Positions 49,168 through 60,173 of a stretch of DNA of 64,000 bases are shown here, piece after piece (the first letter of the stretch is position 1; each line of letters starts with the position of its first letter). This DNA comes from Alligator mississippiensis. Taxonomy: Eukaryota > Chordata > Crocodylia > Alligatoridae. The position numbers and the translations under genes were made by a program. Location of the stretch: positions 63,316,716 to 63,380,715 of the forward strand of contig NC_081831.1 in assembly GCF_030867095.1 (NCBI RefSeq). Direction: 5' to 3'. The notes under the pieces were generated by a model. That model was not told where the DNA came from, did no database searches, and was given only the letters and a program-made list of their open reading frames with translations.

Positions 49168-52160
49168 TAGAATCATAGAATCATAGAAAGAAGGACTGGA
49201 AGGGACTTATAAGATCATCAAGTCCAGTCCCCTGCCATGGTAATTGGGCTCAAACAAGCTTAACAAGGTGCTTGTCCAGCCTCCTCTTGAACACTGCCAG
49301 AGATGGCGACTGCACCATCTCTGCTGAAAGACTGTTTCAGATTCTAATTAACCATATGGAAAATAAGTTTTTCTGTATGCCTAGCCTAAACTTTGCCTCA
49401 ACTAGCTTATGCCTATTGGTCCTCATTCTCCCAGGGAGTGCTTTTCTGAAAAATTGCTCTCCCAGATCCTGGTGTTCTCCCTTGACATATTTGTAGGCAG
49501 CTATCAAGTCACCCCTCAGCCTTCTTATACTCAGACTGAACAAACCCAGATCCCAAAGTCCCTTCTCATAAGGCCTATCCCCCAGGCCCTTGGTTATGCA
49601 GGTGGCTCTTTTCTGCACCCTTTCAAGCTTGTCCACATCCTTCTTGAAGTGTAGTGCCCAGAACTGAACACAGTACTCCAGCTGTGGCCTCACCAATGCT
49701 GAATAGAGGGGGAGGAGCACCTCTCTGGATCTGCTGGCGACACAACTGCTGATACACGCCAGAGTTCTATTTACTCATTTGGCAACTTCATCACATTGGT
49801 GGCTCATATTCATCCTCTGGCCAATTGTCACCCCTTGGTCCCTTTTGGATGCAGTGCCAGCCAGTGGTGAGGTTTCTTCCTACCCAGATGAAGCACTTGT
49901 CCCTGTTGAACATCATCTGATTGTATTCAGCCCATAGGACCAGCCTGTCAAGGTCGACTTGCATCTTTGTTCTGTCCTCAGACATGCCCGCTTGTCCCCA
50001 CAGCTTGGTATCATCCACAAACTTAATAATTACGCTTTTTACTCCCTTATCCAGGTAGTTGATAAAGATGTTAAAGAGCATATGCCCAAGCACTGATCCC
50101 TGGGGGACACCACTGGAGACAGCCCTCCAGGATGAGGCCACAACATCAATTACCACTTGCTGAGATTGGCCGCTGAGCCAGTTGCCAACCCACCTCACTG
50201 TAGCCTGGTCTAGGCCAGTACACTCCAACTTAATTGAGAGGATTTCATGGGAAATAGTATCAAAGGCCTTGCTGAAATCTAGATAGACATCCACCTCCTG
50301 TCCCATGTCCAGCTGGTTAGTTACCTGGTCATAAAAGGACACCAGGTTTGTTAGGCAAGACCTCCCCTCAACAAAGCCATGCTGGTTGTTTCTCAGTACC
50401 CCACCAGATGTGAGCTTGTGGTTGATGGCTTCCTTGACAATTTTTTCAAAGATTTTTCTCAGGATTGAAATCAGACTGACCGGTCTACAGTTAGCAGGGT
50501 CATCCCTCTTTCCTTTCTTAAAGATGGGTACCACGTTAGCCCTCTTCCAGTCATTCAGGACTGCTCCTGAGTTCCACGACTCTTTGAACAGCCTCACCAG
50601 AGGCACTGCTGTGAGCTTGGCCACTTCCTTCAGCACTCTCAGATGCAGGTTGTCTGGTCCAGCTGGCTTGAAAATGCCCATATCATCTAAGACAGAGGTA
50701 GGCAGTGTTTTTTGGCCGGACTGACAAAACCCCCCACAGTGCCTATCTTGGAAGGTGCTGGAGTGCCAGCGTGCCAGAAAAACAAAATGAGGGCAGGGGG
50801 TACATGGCAGGATGCCCTGCTTGTGTCCCTTGCCCCCCCCCCCAGCCTCTGCCTCCCAGTCCTTCTGCCTTGTGCCCCTCATCCAAAGCCCCTGCCCCCA
50901 GCCCTGATGCCCCTTGCCCCCACCCAAAGCCCCTGCCTCTCAGCCCTGCTCATGACCCTTGCCTCCTACCCAAAGCCCTTGCCCCCCACCCCTGCTGCCC
51001 CTTGCCCCCGCCCCTGCTCCCCAGCCCTGCTGCCCCTTGCCCCCAGCCCGACTGTCTCTTGTCCCCCACCCAAAGCCCTTGCCCCCAACCCTGCTTCCCC
51101 TGCCCCCCAGCCATGCTGCCTTGCCCCCCCAGCCCTGCTGCCCCTTACCCCCCACACAAAGCCCCTGCCCCCCAGCCTGGGCTCTGTTGCTGTCAGCAGC
51201 TACCCAGAACCTGGGCTGCAAACATCTGCTGCCTCTCCACCCTGGCCCTGGCCCCAGCTGCCTCCCAGCCCCAGACCTGGCCCTGGGCTCCAGGGAGGCA
51301 GCACATACTGGCAATGCTCCCCGCTGGGCTGCCCTTGCCGCTTCTGCAAAGTAGCTTTGGAATGCGGCGTGGCAGGACACAGTGGGGGGCGCAGAAAGCT
51401 GCTTGCTCCCAGCTCCCCGCTGCCCTGCCACACTTCCCCTGTGTGCACAGGAGCAGCGTGGGCAGCAGTACAGGGTTGTGCCCCTCGCTGCTGCCCCTGC
51501 CTGCAGGGGAAGTGTGGCCAGGGCAGCGGGGAGCTGGGAGCAGGCAGCTTTCTGTGCCCCCCGCTGTGACCTGCCACACCAGGTTCCAACGTTGCTTTGC
51601 AGAAGCAGCGAGGGTAGCACAGCAGGGAGCACTGCTGATATGTGCTGCCTCCCCAGAGCCTGGGACTGAGTCTGGGGCTGGGAGGCAACTGGGGCCAAGG
51701 CTGGGGTGGAAAGGCGGCAGATGTTTGCAGCTGGCCCAGGTTCTGGGTAGCTGCTGATAGCCATGGAGCCCGGGCTGCTCCCAGCAGGGCTTGCAGTGTC
51801 TCAGCTGCCTGCTGGGAGCAGCCCGGGCTCCCAGCTGGGAGCAGCTACCCAGAGCCGGGGCTGGCTGTAGCTGGGAGGCTGCAAACAGCTGCTGCCTCCC
51901 TGGCCCCAATGTGTGCTGAGGAAAATGGCCTCATGTGCCATGCTTGGCACACGTGCCGGGGTGGCCCCCATTGATCTAAGAGTATCTTCACCTGTTTGGG
52001 ACTGATTTTATGTGGACTGCTGTCATCACTGTGTTTGCTGCACCTCTGGACAGGTGACAAGTTCTCACCTGGTTTCAGGAATACTGTTGCAAAGTAAGTA
52101 TTAAGGAACACTGCCTTTTCATAGATTATGAGGGCTCAAGCCTTTTTATAGATTAAAGCA
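49168..52160 (-). mobile_element. CR1 LINE, 5' truncated, with reverse transcriptase remnant
   Basis: The 3' end is at the left with the TAGAATCA tail repeated (49168-49187) and GGACTGGAAGGGACTT. Reading leftwards from 52160, ORF2 starts within the reverse transcriptase at YEKAVFLNTYFATVF, is interrupted by an hAT element, and continues KPAGPDNLHLRVLKE, YLDFSKAFDT (motif A), SSGVPQGSVLG (motif B) and KFVDDTKL (motif C; YADD is usual). The main open stretch ends at about 49791. The remainder (ALVRPQLEYCVQFW to about 49340) is in another frame, so there is at least one frameshift. The 5' half (ORF1, endonuclease) is missing. Moderately old and inactive. Confidence 0.93.
50693..51973. mobile_element. 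hAT (Charlie-type) element with large palindrome, inserted in CR1
   Basis: Perfect 8-base duplications ATCTAAGA at 50685-50692 and 51974-51981 flank it. Ends are CAGAGGTAGGCAG and, on the other strand, CAATGGGGGCC. The left third is a C-rich tandem array with CCCAAAGCCCCTGCCCCCCA-like units (50826-51175). The middle is a hairpin with arms of about 280 bases: CAGCTACCCAGAACCTGGGC at 51199 pairs with the GCCCAGGTTCTGGGTAGCTG stretch at 51736. The mirror-image open frames on both strands come from this palindrome. No transposase. Confidence 0.85.
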
Positions 52161-52589
52161 GATACTAGGTAACGAATCTATGGCAGAGAGTGTGTGAACC
52201 CACCCAGAATTGTACTGTAAACAGTAAATAAGATCACAATGATCTGTAGCCTGCCATTGCAAATGGCTAGAATTTTGTGAATCTGGCCTCTTGGGGATCC
52301 TTTGGTTTAAGCAAAAACAAAAAAACAAACAGTTCCTTAACTGTAATTTTAGCTCGTACTCCTCAAAGGCCTCTTTGGAGAGATACTTAACCGCAACACT
52401 TCTCATTCCCTGCATAGTGGTATGTAACCTCCTGTGCTGCTCACTAGTGTGCTTTTTCATATGGGCTTTTAAGACCCCGCTGTCCCCTTAGTGGTTGTCA
52501 GCTTGTAGTTAGGTTAGATGTCTTGGATGGTCCCCAGGGGTTCTTTCCTGCCATGTCTTGTTGGAATGAACTTGTTATGGGAAGGATGG
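52161..52589. other. intergenic, no gene seen
   Basis: Mixed-composition DNA between the CR1 and the LTR-like stretch. No exon recognised. Confidence 0.45.
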
Positions 52590-53385
52590 TCATACATCCC
52601 GCCTTTCCTGGTTCCTTCCTGCAATCTTCCTGCCCAGTTTCCCGTTCTGGGGCTCCGCCTCCCCTATACCCTGCCTTACACCAACCTTGAATGTTAACTT
52701 CTGACTGCCACTAGGGCTAGCCACAGTAAAGGCATTGTTTTGCCTTTTTAAGTTAGAATGGTCTGGTTCAGATGGTGTGTCATCTGGTTTTAGGCCATAT
52801 TGTAACTGGACTGTGGGGGGTTTTTACCAGTCCCAGGTTACCTTGCTTCCCAGCATGCTCTTTCCTCTTTCTGGCTTGCATCTGCTGTAGTTCACAGATC
52901 TGTCTGTTTTGCTGTCTTCAGGCTCATTGCTGTCCCAGTCCTGTCCATTTGGCTCTGGAATCCACAGCTCTGTTTCTGATAAGTAAGTGGGCCCTCCTGG
53001 GCTCAGCTTATTTTTGTCTGCCCCCACCTTCCTTCAGTGAGGCTGTCATCAGCTCTGGGCCACTCTGGGCCCTCCGGAGGACTCACTTCCAGTCCTCCCT
53101 GTTCCTGGTTTGTCGGGGTTTTTATGCCCCCTTCAGGGGGCCGGCCAGCGAATCAGCCCTGGCATGCAGGTATAAAGCGGGTCCATACCAGCGCTGGTGC
53201 TGGCCCTGGCTCTCTCTGGACCCATTGCAATTTTTTTTCTTCTGTCTTTGGCGCGGTGTTTTTTTCTGCCATGGCCCCGCTTTTGCCGTGCTTCTGATTT
53301 ACAGTGGCGTCTTGTTGGCCCTGCTCCTCTCCATTTCCAGGTAAGTCATTCTTCATGGTGTTGTCCCTGCCATATGGTAGTTAAT
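52590..53385 (+). mobile_element. LTR-like fossil
   Basis: Pyrimidine-rich stretch resembling the piece at 8479-9482 in layout: a CCCGCCT start, the shared GGGGCTCCGCCTCCCCTA block near 52651, a TATAAAGC box near 53172 and a GTAAGT donor-like site near 53341. It looks like a solo LTR or LTR fragment of an old retrovirus-like element; family and exact ends are unresolved and there is no coding content. Confidence 0.3.
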
Positions 53386-55108
53386 CTGGACTCATGTTGT
53401 ATTTAATTTACATAATCTCAATATAAACTGCCATGTTTATACACTTATCCAGTGTACCAGTGTCAACAGGACACCCTTCAGAGCTGTTTCATGTAGATTA
53501 CCTGCTGTTCTTTCCCCAAAAGTTAGTAGCAAGTCCTGGCAGTAACTTTAATGCCAATTTTTTACACTGGATTTCCTATAGGTCCTTATCTAGAGAAATA
53601 GGTCAGTGCAACACATTGTCAAAGTGCCAACCTGTTCAGACAGCTGTACTGAATGCCTCAATCCTTCCTTTGAGCTTCTGGCAGTTTGAAACTATCAAAG
53701 AAACCTATGTCTGGAAAAATGGCAAAAAAATCCTAGAAATATATGAAGTGGGGATTTTTATTCATTGCTCATTTTAAGTCTTGGCTCACTTTTGAAAAAA
53801 GGAAAACCAATTTCCCAAATCTACCATTTTTAAAGGAAAAAAAGTGACATTCTAGGACTACGGTTAGTTAACCTTGTACTTTCAGCCATGACATTCTTTT
53901 GCAACAACAGCTCTATAGAAGCATTTTGTTTGTGACCAGAAGCTTCCAGTAGTCCTATGTTTGATATTTTATTGCCTTGGTAAGTAAAACAATTATGTGT
54001 GTGATTCTGAAACCATTATTCAATGAGTAACTGAAAGACCATGCACTTCAAGAGCAGATTGCATTGAGCACTTATGCTAGACAGGTTGCTGAAGGTTTCT
54101 GAACTCTACTATTTATAGACATCAGTTCAGGCCAGTTGATGGCCTTCCATATGTAATAAACACGGCTTTCTTCACAAAGCTTTCTGGCAATAGCTGATAG
54201 GATGAGATCACCAGTGTTTTTCATTAATGTATGCTACTGGGTGTTGCAGCTGCTCAAGAAACTCAGCTGGCTTAGACATGCCTTGAAGAAAGTTTTCCAT
54301 TTTTAACAGTCAGAAGGCAGGGCAGAGTTGTACCTTGTAGACTAATTGCAGCTAACTACCCCTCTCTACTTTTAATAGCATTAAGATCCTTCCTGACACT
54401 GCTCTCTCTGTCTCCCTACAATGGTTTCATTTACTAGACAGCTTATCTGAGTTGCTGTTGCCTAGAAATACTTCGTAGCTGTGTGAACCAAGTGGAGAAT
54501 AATAACCTGAAAGATATAATTGAGAAGATCAACCCATACTTTAAGATTCAGACTGAGAAGAGGAATCTGTTAGGAATCCTGGCTACCATTCTTTCTCCAT
54601 CCTTGTGGCCCTTAACTTATCTTGATGAACATGCTAAGATACCAATAGATATCTTGTAACAAAGCTATTGTGTACAATAAAGATGGTCTTAAAAATTATA
54701 AATTGTCTTCCAAACTTTAAATCCTACAAATTCAAGCTCTGGATATCAAAGCCAGGAAAACTGCTATTTGTTCTGGACAGTACTTTGAGGAGGAAAGAAA
54801 ACCAGAGAAATCCATAGAAAGTGCATGCGTTATGGACTATTGAACATAAAGGTAAAGAATCCTAAGAAAAAATCATTGTTTAAGACTCAAACAGTGGCTG
54901 ACTCAGCAAGAGCTGACAATTCCATTTGGCAGACACTCAACACTTTACAGCTAAGAAATTGAATTTTAGTGGAGTGAAAATGTGTCTATTTTTTAACTAC
55001 ATTAATAATATACAATATTTTGAAAATCGTGAGTGGCAAGCCATTACCTTAATCTGGAACATTCAAAAAAAGGTCTGCCATAGTTTAGAGCAATTCTATA
55101 TCATATAG
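53386..55108. other. intergenic with one unassigned open stretch
   Basis: AT-rich DNA. At 54438-54659 (+) a 73-codon stretch without ATG follows an acceptor-like TTTCATTTACTAG, ends in TAA, and is followed 17 bases later by AATAAA (54676-54681). This is the layout of a last exon. The protein it would code is unknown to me, and the length is compatible with chance. Confidence 0.35.
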
Positions 55109-56775
55109 CAGGGGTTGGCAAAATACGGCCCATGAGCCAGATGCGGCCCACAAGGCCACCATTCTATGTGGCCCACGGGGCCCCTAAAAATTTTAGAAAA
55201 TTAATATTTATCTGCCTTTGTTCCTGTCAAAAATGACATGAACCAAGGCAGTAGGACCCAGGGGAAGCTCAGTGGGCTCCCACAACAGCAGGGCCTGCCC
55301 GGACCTGCCCCCCCAGCTGGAAGCCCCAGCAGAGTTTTCTGGCCTGGAAGGATGTGGCTGCCCCACGCTGGAACCTCAGGTAAGTGGGATGGGGGGGGTA
55401 AGCGTGGGGGGGACCCTGGGCAGGGAAGGAGCCCAGGGAAAAGCTGAGCATGGGGAGGGGAAAAAGTGGCCCCCCTGCCCACCTTGTGGCCGGCGCCCCG
55501 TGCTCCAGCCACTCACAGCCCATGCGGGGCTGTCCTGTCCCTGCTCCGGACAGCCCTGTGCAGGCTGCAGCAGCTGCAGTGCGGGGTGCCATCCACAGGG
55601 CAGATGACAGGCCACTTTTCTCCGTGCCAGGAAGGAGCCCGGGGAAAAGCTGAGCATGGGGGGGAAAAGAGGCCCCGCCCCTGCCCCATGGCTGGTGCTG
55701 CTGGCTGCAGGTGCTTGCAGCCCACGTGGGGCTGTCCAGAGCAGGCTCAGGCAGCCCCAGGTGGGCTGCAAGAATCTGCAGTGCAGGGTGCTCAGCATGA
55801 GGCGGGCAAGGGGCCACTTTTCCCCCCCACATGTTCAGCACCACCTTGTAACCCAGCCCCACTGCCAGCCTGGGCCCCACGCCAGCTCCAGGCTTGCCCG
55901 TTGGGGCTGCATGTAGTGACAGCAGCTGCGGCCTCCCTGCTTGCCACACTGGGCGGTGTTTGCCACCACCACCTCTGGGCTGCCCAGTGCACAAGCTCCA
56001 GGTGGGCAGCAGCAGTAAACACTGCCCAGCACGGCAAGGTGGGAGGCTGCAGCTGCTGCCGCCAACAGACAAGCCCATACCCAGTGCAGAGCCAGGCTGG
56101 GAGACGGGGTAGGTTACAAGCTGGTGCTGAGTATGGGCAGGGTGGGGGAAAGTGGCCCCTCACTCACCCTGTGGCCAGCGCCCTGCACTGGAGCCACCCA
56201 CAGCCCGTGTGGGGCTGCCTGTGCCTGCTCCAGACAGCCTTGTGTAGGCTGCAAGTGCCTGCAGCAGGGAGCATCGGCCATGGGGCAGGCAAGGGGCCAC
56301 TTTTCCCTGCGCTCAGCACCAGCTTATTCCCTCCCAGTGAGCAGGGGGTCAGGGCTGTGCGCTGCCCCCCGCCTGTACCATGGAGCTGGGGGGCACTGGG
56401 AATGAGCAGTGCAGGAGCCAGCCGGAGCACAGGGCCCACACTGGTGTCCTGGGGCCAGTGCCAGCGGGGCCCAGAGCAGGGTGGCAGGAGCATGGGGTCC
56501 CAGCCGGCAGGGGCTCTATGGAGCCGGACCAGCTCCTCCCTCTCCCTGCTAATGCAGCCCAGCCCGGCTCCACAGACCCCTGCCAGCCTACACCCTGCTT
56601 TGGGCCCCACTGGTGCTGGCTCTGGGACATTGGTCGCAAGACATTGGGACATCGGTCCCAAGATGGTGACCAGGGGGCCTGGCACCTGTTGAGGGGCGGG
56701 GCTATCCATGCGGCCCTTGACAGCCTGCCAAAACTGGGTAAGTGGCCCTCCGCCTGAAATAACTGCCCGCCCCTG
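55109..56775. mobile_element. hAT (Charlie-type) element with palindromic tandem units
   Basis: Perfect 8-base duplications TCATATAG at 55101-55108 and 56776-56783. Ends CAGGGGTTGGCAAAATACGG and, on the other strand, CAGGGGCGGGCAGTT. The interior holds three or more units of about 170-180 bases that each start with a GGGAAAAGTGGCCCC-like block and end with its inverse GGGGCCACTTTTCCC (starts near 55449, 55639 and 56131). No transposase; the 408-codon frame at 55466-56692 is a composition effect. Confidence 0.88.
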
Positions 56776-56782
56776 TCATATA

Positions 56783-59700
56783 GGGTGCATCTACGTGAGA
56801 TGCTTTACTGTGCAGTAGAACAAATTACTGTACAGTAAGTATTCATGTTTACACATGCAGATGGTTACTACACAGGAAACTGCTCTAATCATGATTAAAT
56901 TTGCTACCTGCAAATGCAAGTAGCAAATTTACTCACAATTAGTTACTGCACAGTAGTGCATATATAGACACTGACCAGGAGCAAATTTGCTCCTGGTCAG
57001 CCCTATCACTAGGGTGCCAGCCTCAGCTTGGTTCCAGGGCCCCAGGGCTGAGAGCCTCTCCTGCCCCAGGGCTGGGTTGGCACTATACCTGCCCCAAACC
57101 CAGGCCCTTAAAGGCCTGTGGGGACATTTGGGCCCGGGGAAATTTGCTGGAAGCCTATGGCCACTGCTGGCTACTGTGTCCCCCAGGACAGGCCTCAGGA
57201 CAGTTGCAGCAGCCTGCCTGTACCTTGGTGCCACTTCCTGGCACAGCATCTCTGCACAGGTGCCAGGACCATGCTGTCCAGCTGCTCAGGGTGCTGCAGG
57301 TACCTGCTGGCAGTCTCATTAGTGAGGATGGGGGTGGCAACGAGAGGCAACCGCCTGCAGGCACTGCTGACAGTGGCTCTGGTGCCCAATTGCAGGGGGT
57401 GCACCGCCAATCTCAGGGGATGCATGTGCACCTGCATGCACCCCCTACGCATCGCCAATCCCTGGGCCCACCAGCAGCCAGCTTGCCGTCACTGGACCCC
57501 ATGGCAGCTGGCCCCAGGCAACCCATAGCAGCCTGCCTGGACCCTGCAGCTGGTGCCTGGCACTGCAAGCCCATGTGTCTGCCTGTCTCATGCTGTGCCC
57601 CTGTGCTGGGTGCTGTGAGCAGCTGCCCAGGCCCACCAGCACTGGGGACTGCCATGTGGAGGCCCAGTGAGCTGTCTAGGGGGCCATGCTGGCATCCCCC
57701 CCCGATACCACACACTGCCTCCCTGGGCACCAACTGGTCCCGGGAGACTGCAGACCTCATGGCACTTTGGGGTGAGGTTGAGGTTCTCAGCCAGTTTGTG
57801 TGGGACAGGTGCTCCAATGCCTGCATTTACAAGCGGCTGTCAGGTCACATGCGGGAGCATCGGCATGACTGGTCAGCATGCCAGCGCCACACAAACATCA
57901 AGGCTTTGAGGGCACAGTAGGTCACTGATACCAACCACAAGCACTGGTCAGGGGCTGCCATCAAGTCCATGCCCTTTATGTGGCAACCGGATGAGATCTT
58001 TGTGCCCTGGGATTCTGGCAGCAGCCATGCCATCTATTTACATATGGATGGCCTGCCTGAGCTTCTGCTGTGACCTGACACCTACAGTGACATGTCACCA
58101 GGGGAGGGCCCCTTGAGCCATCAGAAGCCTGTCCCACCATGCTCCCCTCCCCCAGCATCATTGAGCAGCTCCAGGAGCCTGGGCCAGAGCATGCCTTGCC
58201 AACTCTGCAGGCTCAGCCCTGCCCATGAGGCCAGGCTGGCCCTGGCACCACCGGCCACCAGCAGCTCCAGCTCCTCCCTGAAGGGGTCACCTGCCTGGGT
58301 AGTCAGAGACCATGCCCCTGTGTAGCAGGACACGACTGGGAGCTGCATGCCCTCATTGCCAGAGGCTACCAACCTGGGATGCCAGGCATACTAGCCCCAC
58401 CCACACTAGAGGGACAGCCCTCCCCAGGAGGGCCTTCCCCAACCTGGCCTCTGCCCAGGCCCTGGCACATTGCCCCGATACAGAGCATCTTATCTTAGAA
58501 ATGTTGCAAACTCTCACAAGCAGGCTCTGTCTCCTGCAGCTGCACTCGGGAGAGCCACCAGTTGGCAGGCAGGATACAGGCTCAAGGTCATGCCAGCCTC
58601 AGCCAGGGCCTGTGAATGTGCCAGCTCTGGCAGTGGAGGACCCAGGATCACATCCACCTGCTGAACCACCTGGTCACTGTGGCCGAAGACCACCTGGCAG
58701 ACACGCGGACTTGGTGGGTGGAGGACATGGCCTGGCAGGATGTTTAGCGGGCAGAGGATGTGGCCCGCAAGGACACACAGGACCAGCATGAGGAGGCCAG
58801 ATACTAGCGTGAGGAGGATAGGGACTAGTGGAGGGACCAGGCAGACCAGTTTAGGGAGAGGCTCCTGGCCCAGAAGGAGTGACATGGAGGCCGTGTAGCA
58901 GCAAGCTGTCCTAGTGGTCAGGGCAGTGGAGGCTATGGAAGAGGACTGCTGGGTGCTGGAAACCATCCTGGCCCTGGTGGTCAATTTCATACTGCCTCCT
59001 GCCCTGCCCCCAGATGCAACCCCACCTGCCCCCCAGCAGCCACTTGCAGGCCAGCAGCAGGCCTCCCCATGGGCCTGGATGGAGGTGCACCACCACCTCC
59101 ACCAGCCAGGAGCCGCTGTCCCAGCTGCCGCCTTGGGGCCTCTGCCACCTCTCCTCCTTCCTGGGCCCAGCCATGCTGCTCACCCCAGCTCCATGTGGCC
59201 ATGAAGCAGGAGCTGCCCACAGTGGGGCCAGCACCACATGCAGGCCCTGCTGGCCTTGGCCACTGGCGGCAAGAGGAGGAGCCTCCCATACTGAGAGAGC
59301 AGCACCAGCCGTCGCCCCTGGGTGACCCCCCACCCACCAACCTCACCATGGCATGCGCACCCACAGGGGAGCAGGCAGAGCAGGGATGCTGGCTGCCTGT
59401 CCCCAAGCTCTGCTCCCTATGCACCCCCACCCTACAGCCCCCTACTCTGGGAGGGCACACACACACACCATGTAAATAGTTAGCATGGGGAAGAGGATGT
59501 ATTATTGGTGGTGGTGGGGTAGGTGGTGATGGGGCTCTGTGTAGGGGGGACAACAGGCTCTGTTGTTGGGGAGAGAGAGGCTTTGTTGTTGGAAAGGGAG
59601 TGGGGAGGGGTGTCTGTGTCTTTGGAGGAGAATAAACTAGTTTTCAGAGAACTGTCTGGGGTGAGCATGGTGCTGGGGGTGTGTGGTGGGGCTGGGGTCT

Positions 59701-60173
59701 GTGGCCAGCTGTCCAAGTGGGCTACAGTGGGGAGTGCAGGAGTGGATGGTTGGTCAGTGCCTCTTGCACCTAGTACCCTAGCCCCCACTGGCAGGGGAGG
59801 TGGGGAGGGTCTGCTGGTGTTAGCAGTGCCAGCACTGTGGCTAGCAGGAGCCCAGGGCTCTAGACATCATGGTCAGGGTCAGGGGCTGGAGCAGCCATGG
59901 TGCAGGGAGCCAGAGGCTGCAGCAAGAGAGCCATTTGCATTCTGCCCCTGCGCTCTGCACACTGCTCCTGGGCCAGAAAAAGTGCCTGGCCAAGGAGTAG
60001 CGTGCGGGGTTGCCTTTTAAAGATGGCTGCCAGCCACAGATAGTTGTGGTCGGAGTCTCCAGCTTCCCCTGGTGGCAGCATGGGGCTGGAGCAGGCCCAC
60101 AAGAAGCAGAAGCAGTCTGCTGCTAGGAGTAGCAATTCTGCTGCCATGTCCCTGCACATGTAGACGCATGCCC
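56783..60173 (+). mobile_element. large PIF/Harbinger element carrying a Myb/SANT-like gene remnant
   Basis: Ends GGGTGCATCTACGTGAGATG and, on the other strand, GGGCATGCGTCTACATGTG. Just inside is the family palindrome GGAGCAAATTTGCTCC (56978-56993). At 3.4 kb it is the longest member here and the only one with recognisable coding sequence: a Myb/SANT-like DNA-binding domain (57726-57917) and a decayed downstream portion to about 58900. No DDE transposase was found, so it is not autonomous. It abuts the hAT element at 55109: the last base of the hAT target duplication coincides with the first base of this element. Confidence 0.8.
57726..58073 (+). pseudogene. Myb/SANT-like DNA-binding protein of a Harbinger transposon, decayed
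   Basis: The frame reads GTNWSRETADLMALWGEVEV, then FVWDRCSNACIYKRLSGHMR and EHRHDWSACQRHTNIKALRA. The W-S-x-x-E-T start, L-x-x-L-W-G, N-x-x-I-Y-x-x-L and the Q-C-like QRH..NIKAL end are the landmarks of the trihelix Myb/SANT domain found in the second protein of PIF/Harbinger transposons, which binds DNA and helps the transposase. A TAG at 57918 interrupts; the same frame then runs DTNHKHWSGAAIKSMPFMW to a TGA at 58071. In the family this second part continues the linker. Further downstream an acidic coiled stretch with several stops (58680-58900) is probably its C-terminus. Non-functional. Confidence 0.75.

Noticed and set aside
49791-50927. 378-codon minus frame as a host gene
   Set aside because: Residues 79 onward are CR1 reverse transcriptase and the first 78 come from the hAT insertion, so it is a chimera of two transposons.
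50705-51757. 350-codon and 285-codon + frames with mirror frames on the minus strand
   Set aside because: They coincide with the hAT element's C-rich array and palindrome; similar peptides on opposite strands are a direct result of the inverted repeat.
53433-53777. 114-codon + frame
   Set aside because: No known domain, no splice context or promoter, and the length is within chance expectation.
55466-56692. 408-codon + frame, longest in the window
   Set aside because: It is contained in the hAT element at 55109-56775, with repeated Ala/Gly/Cys/Gln-rich units and open frames on both strands. No transposase motif.
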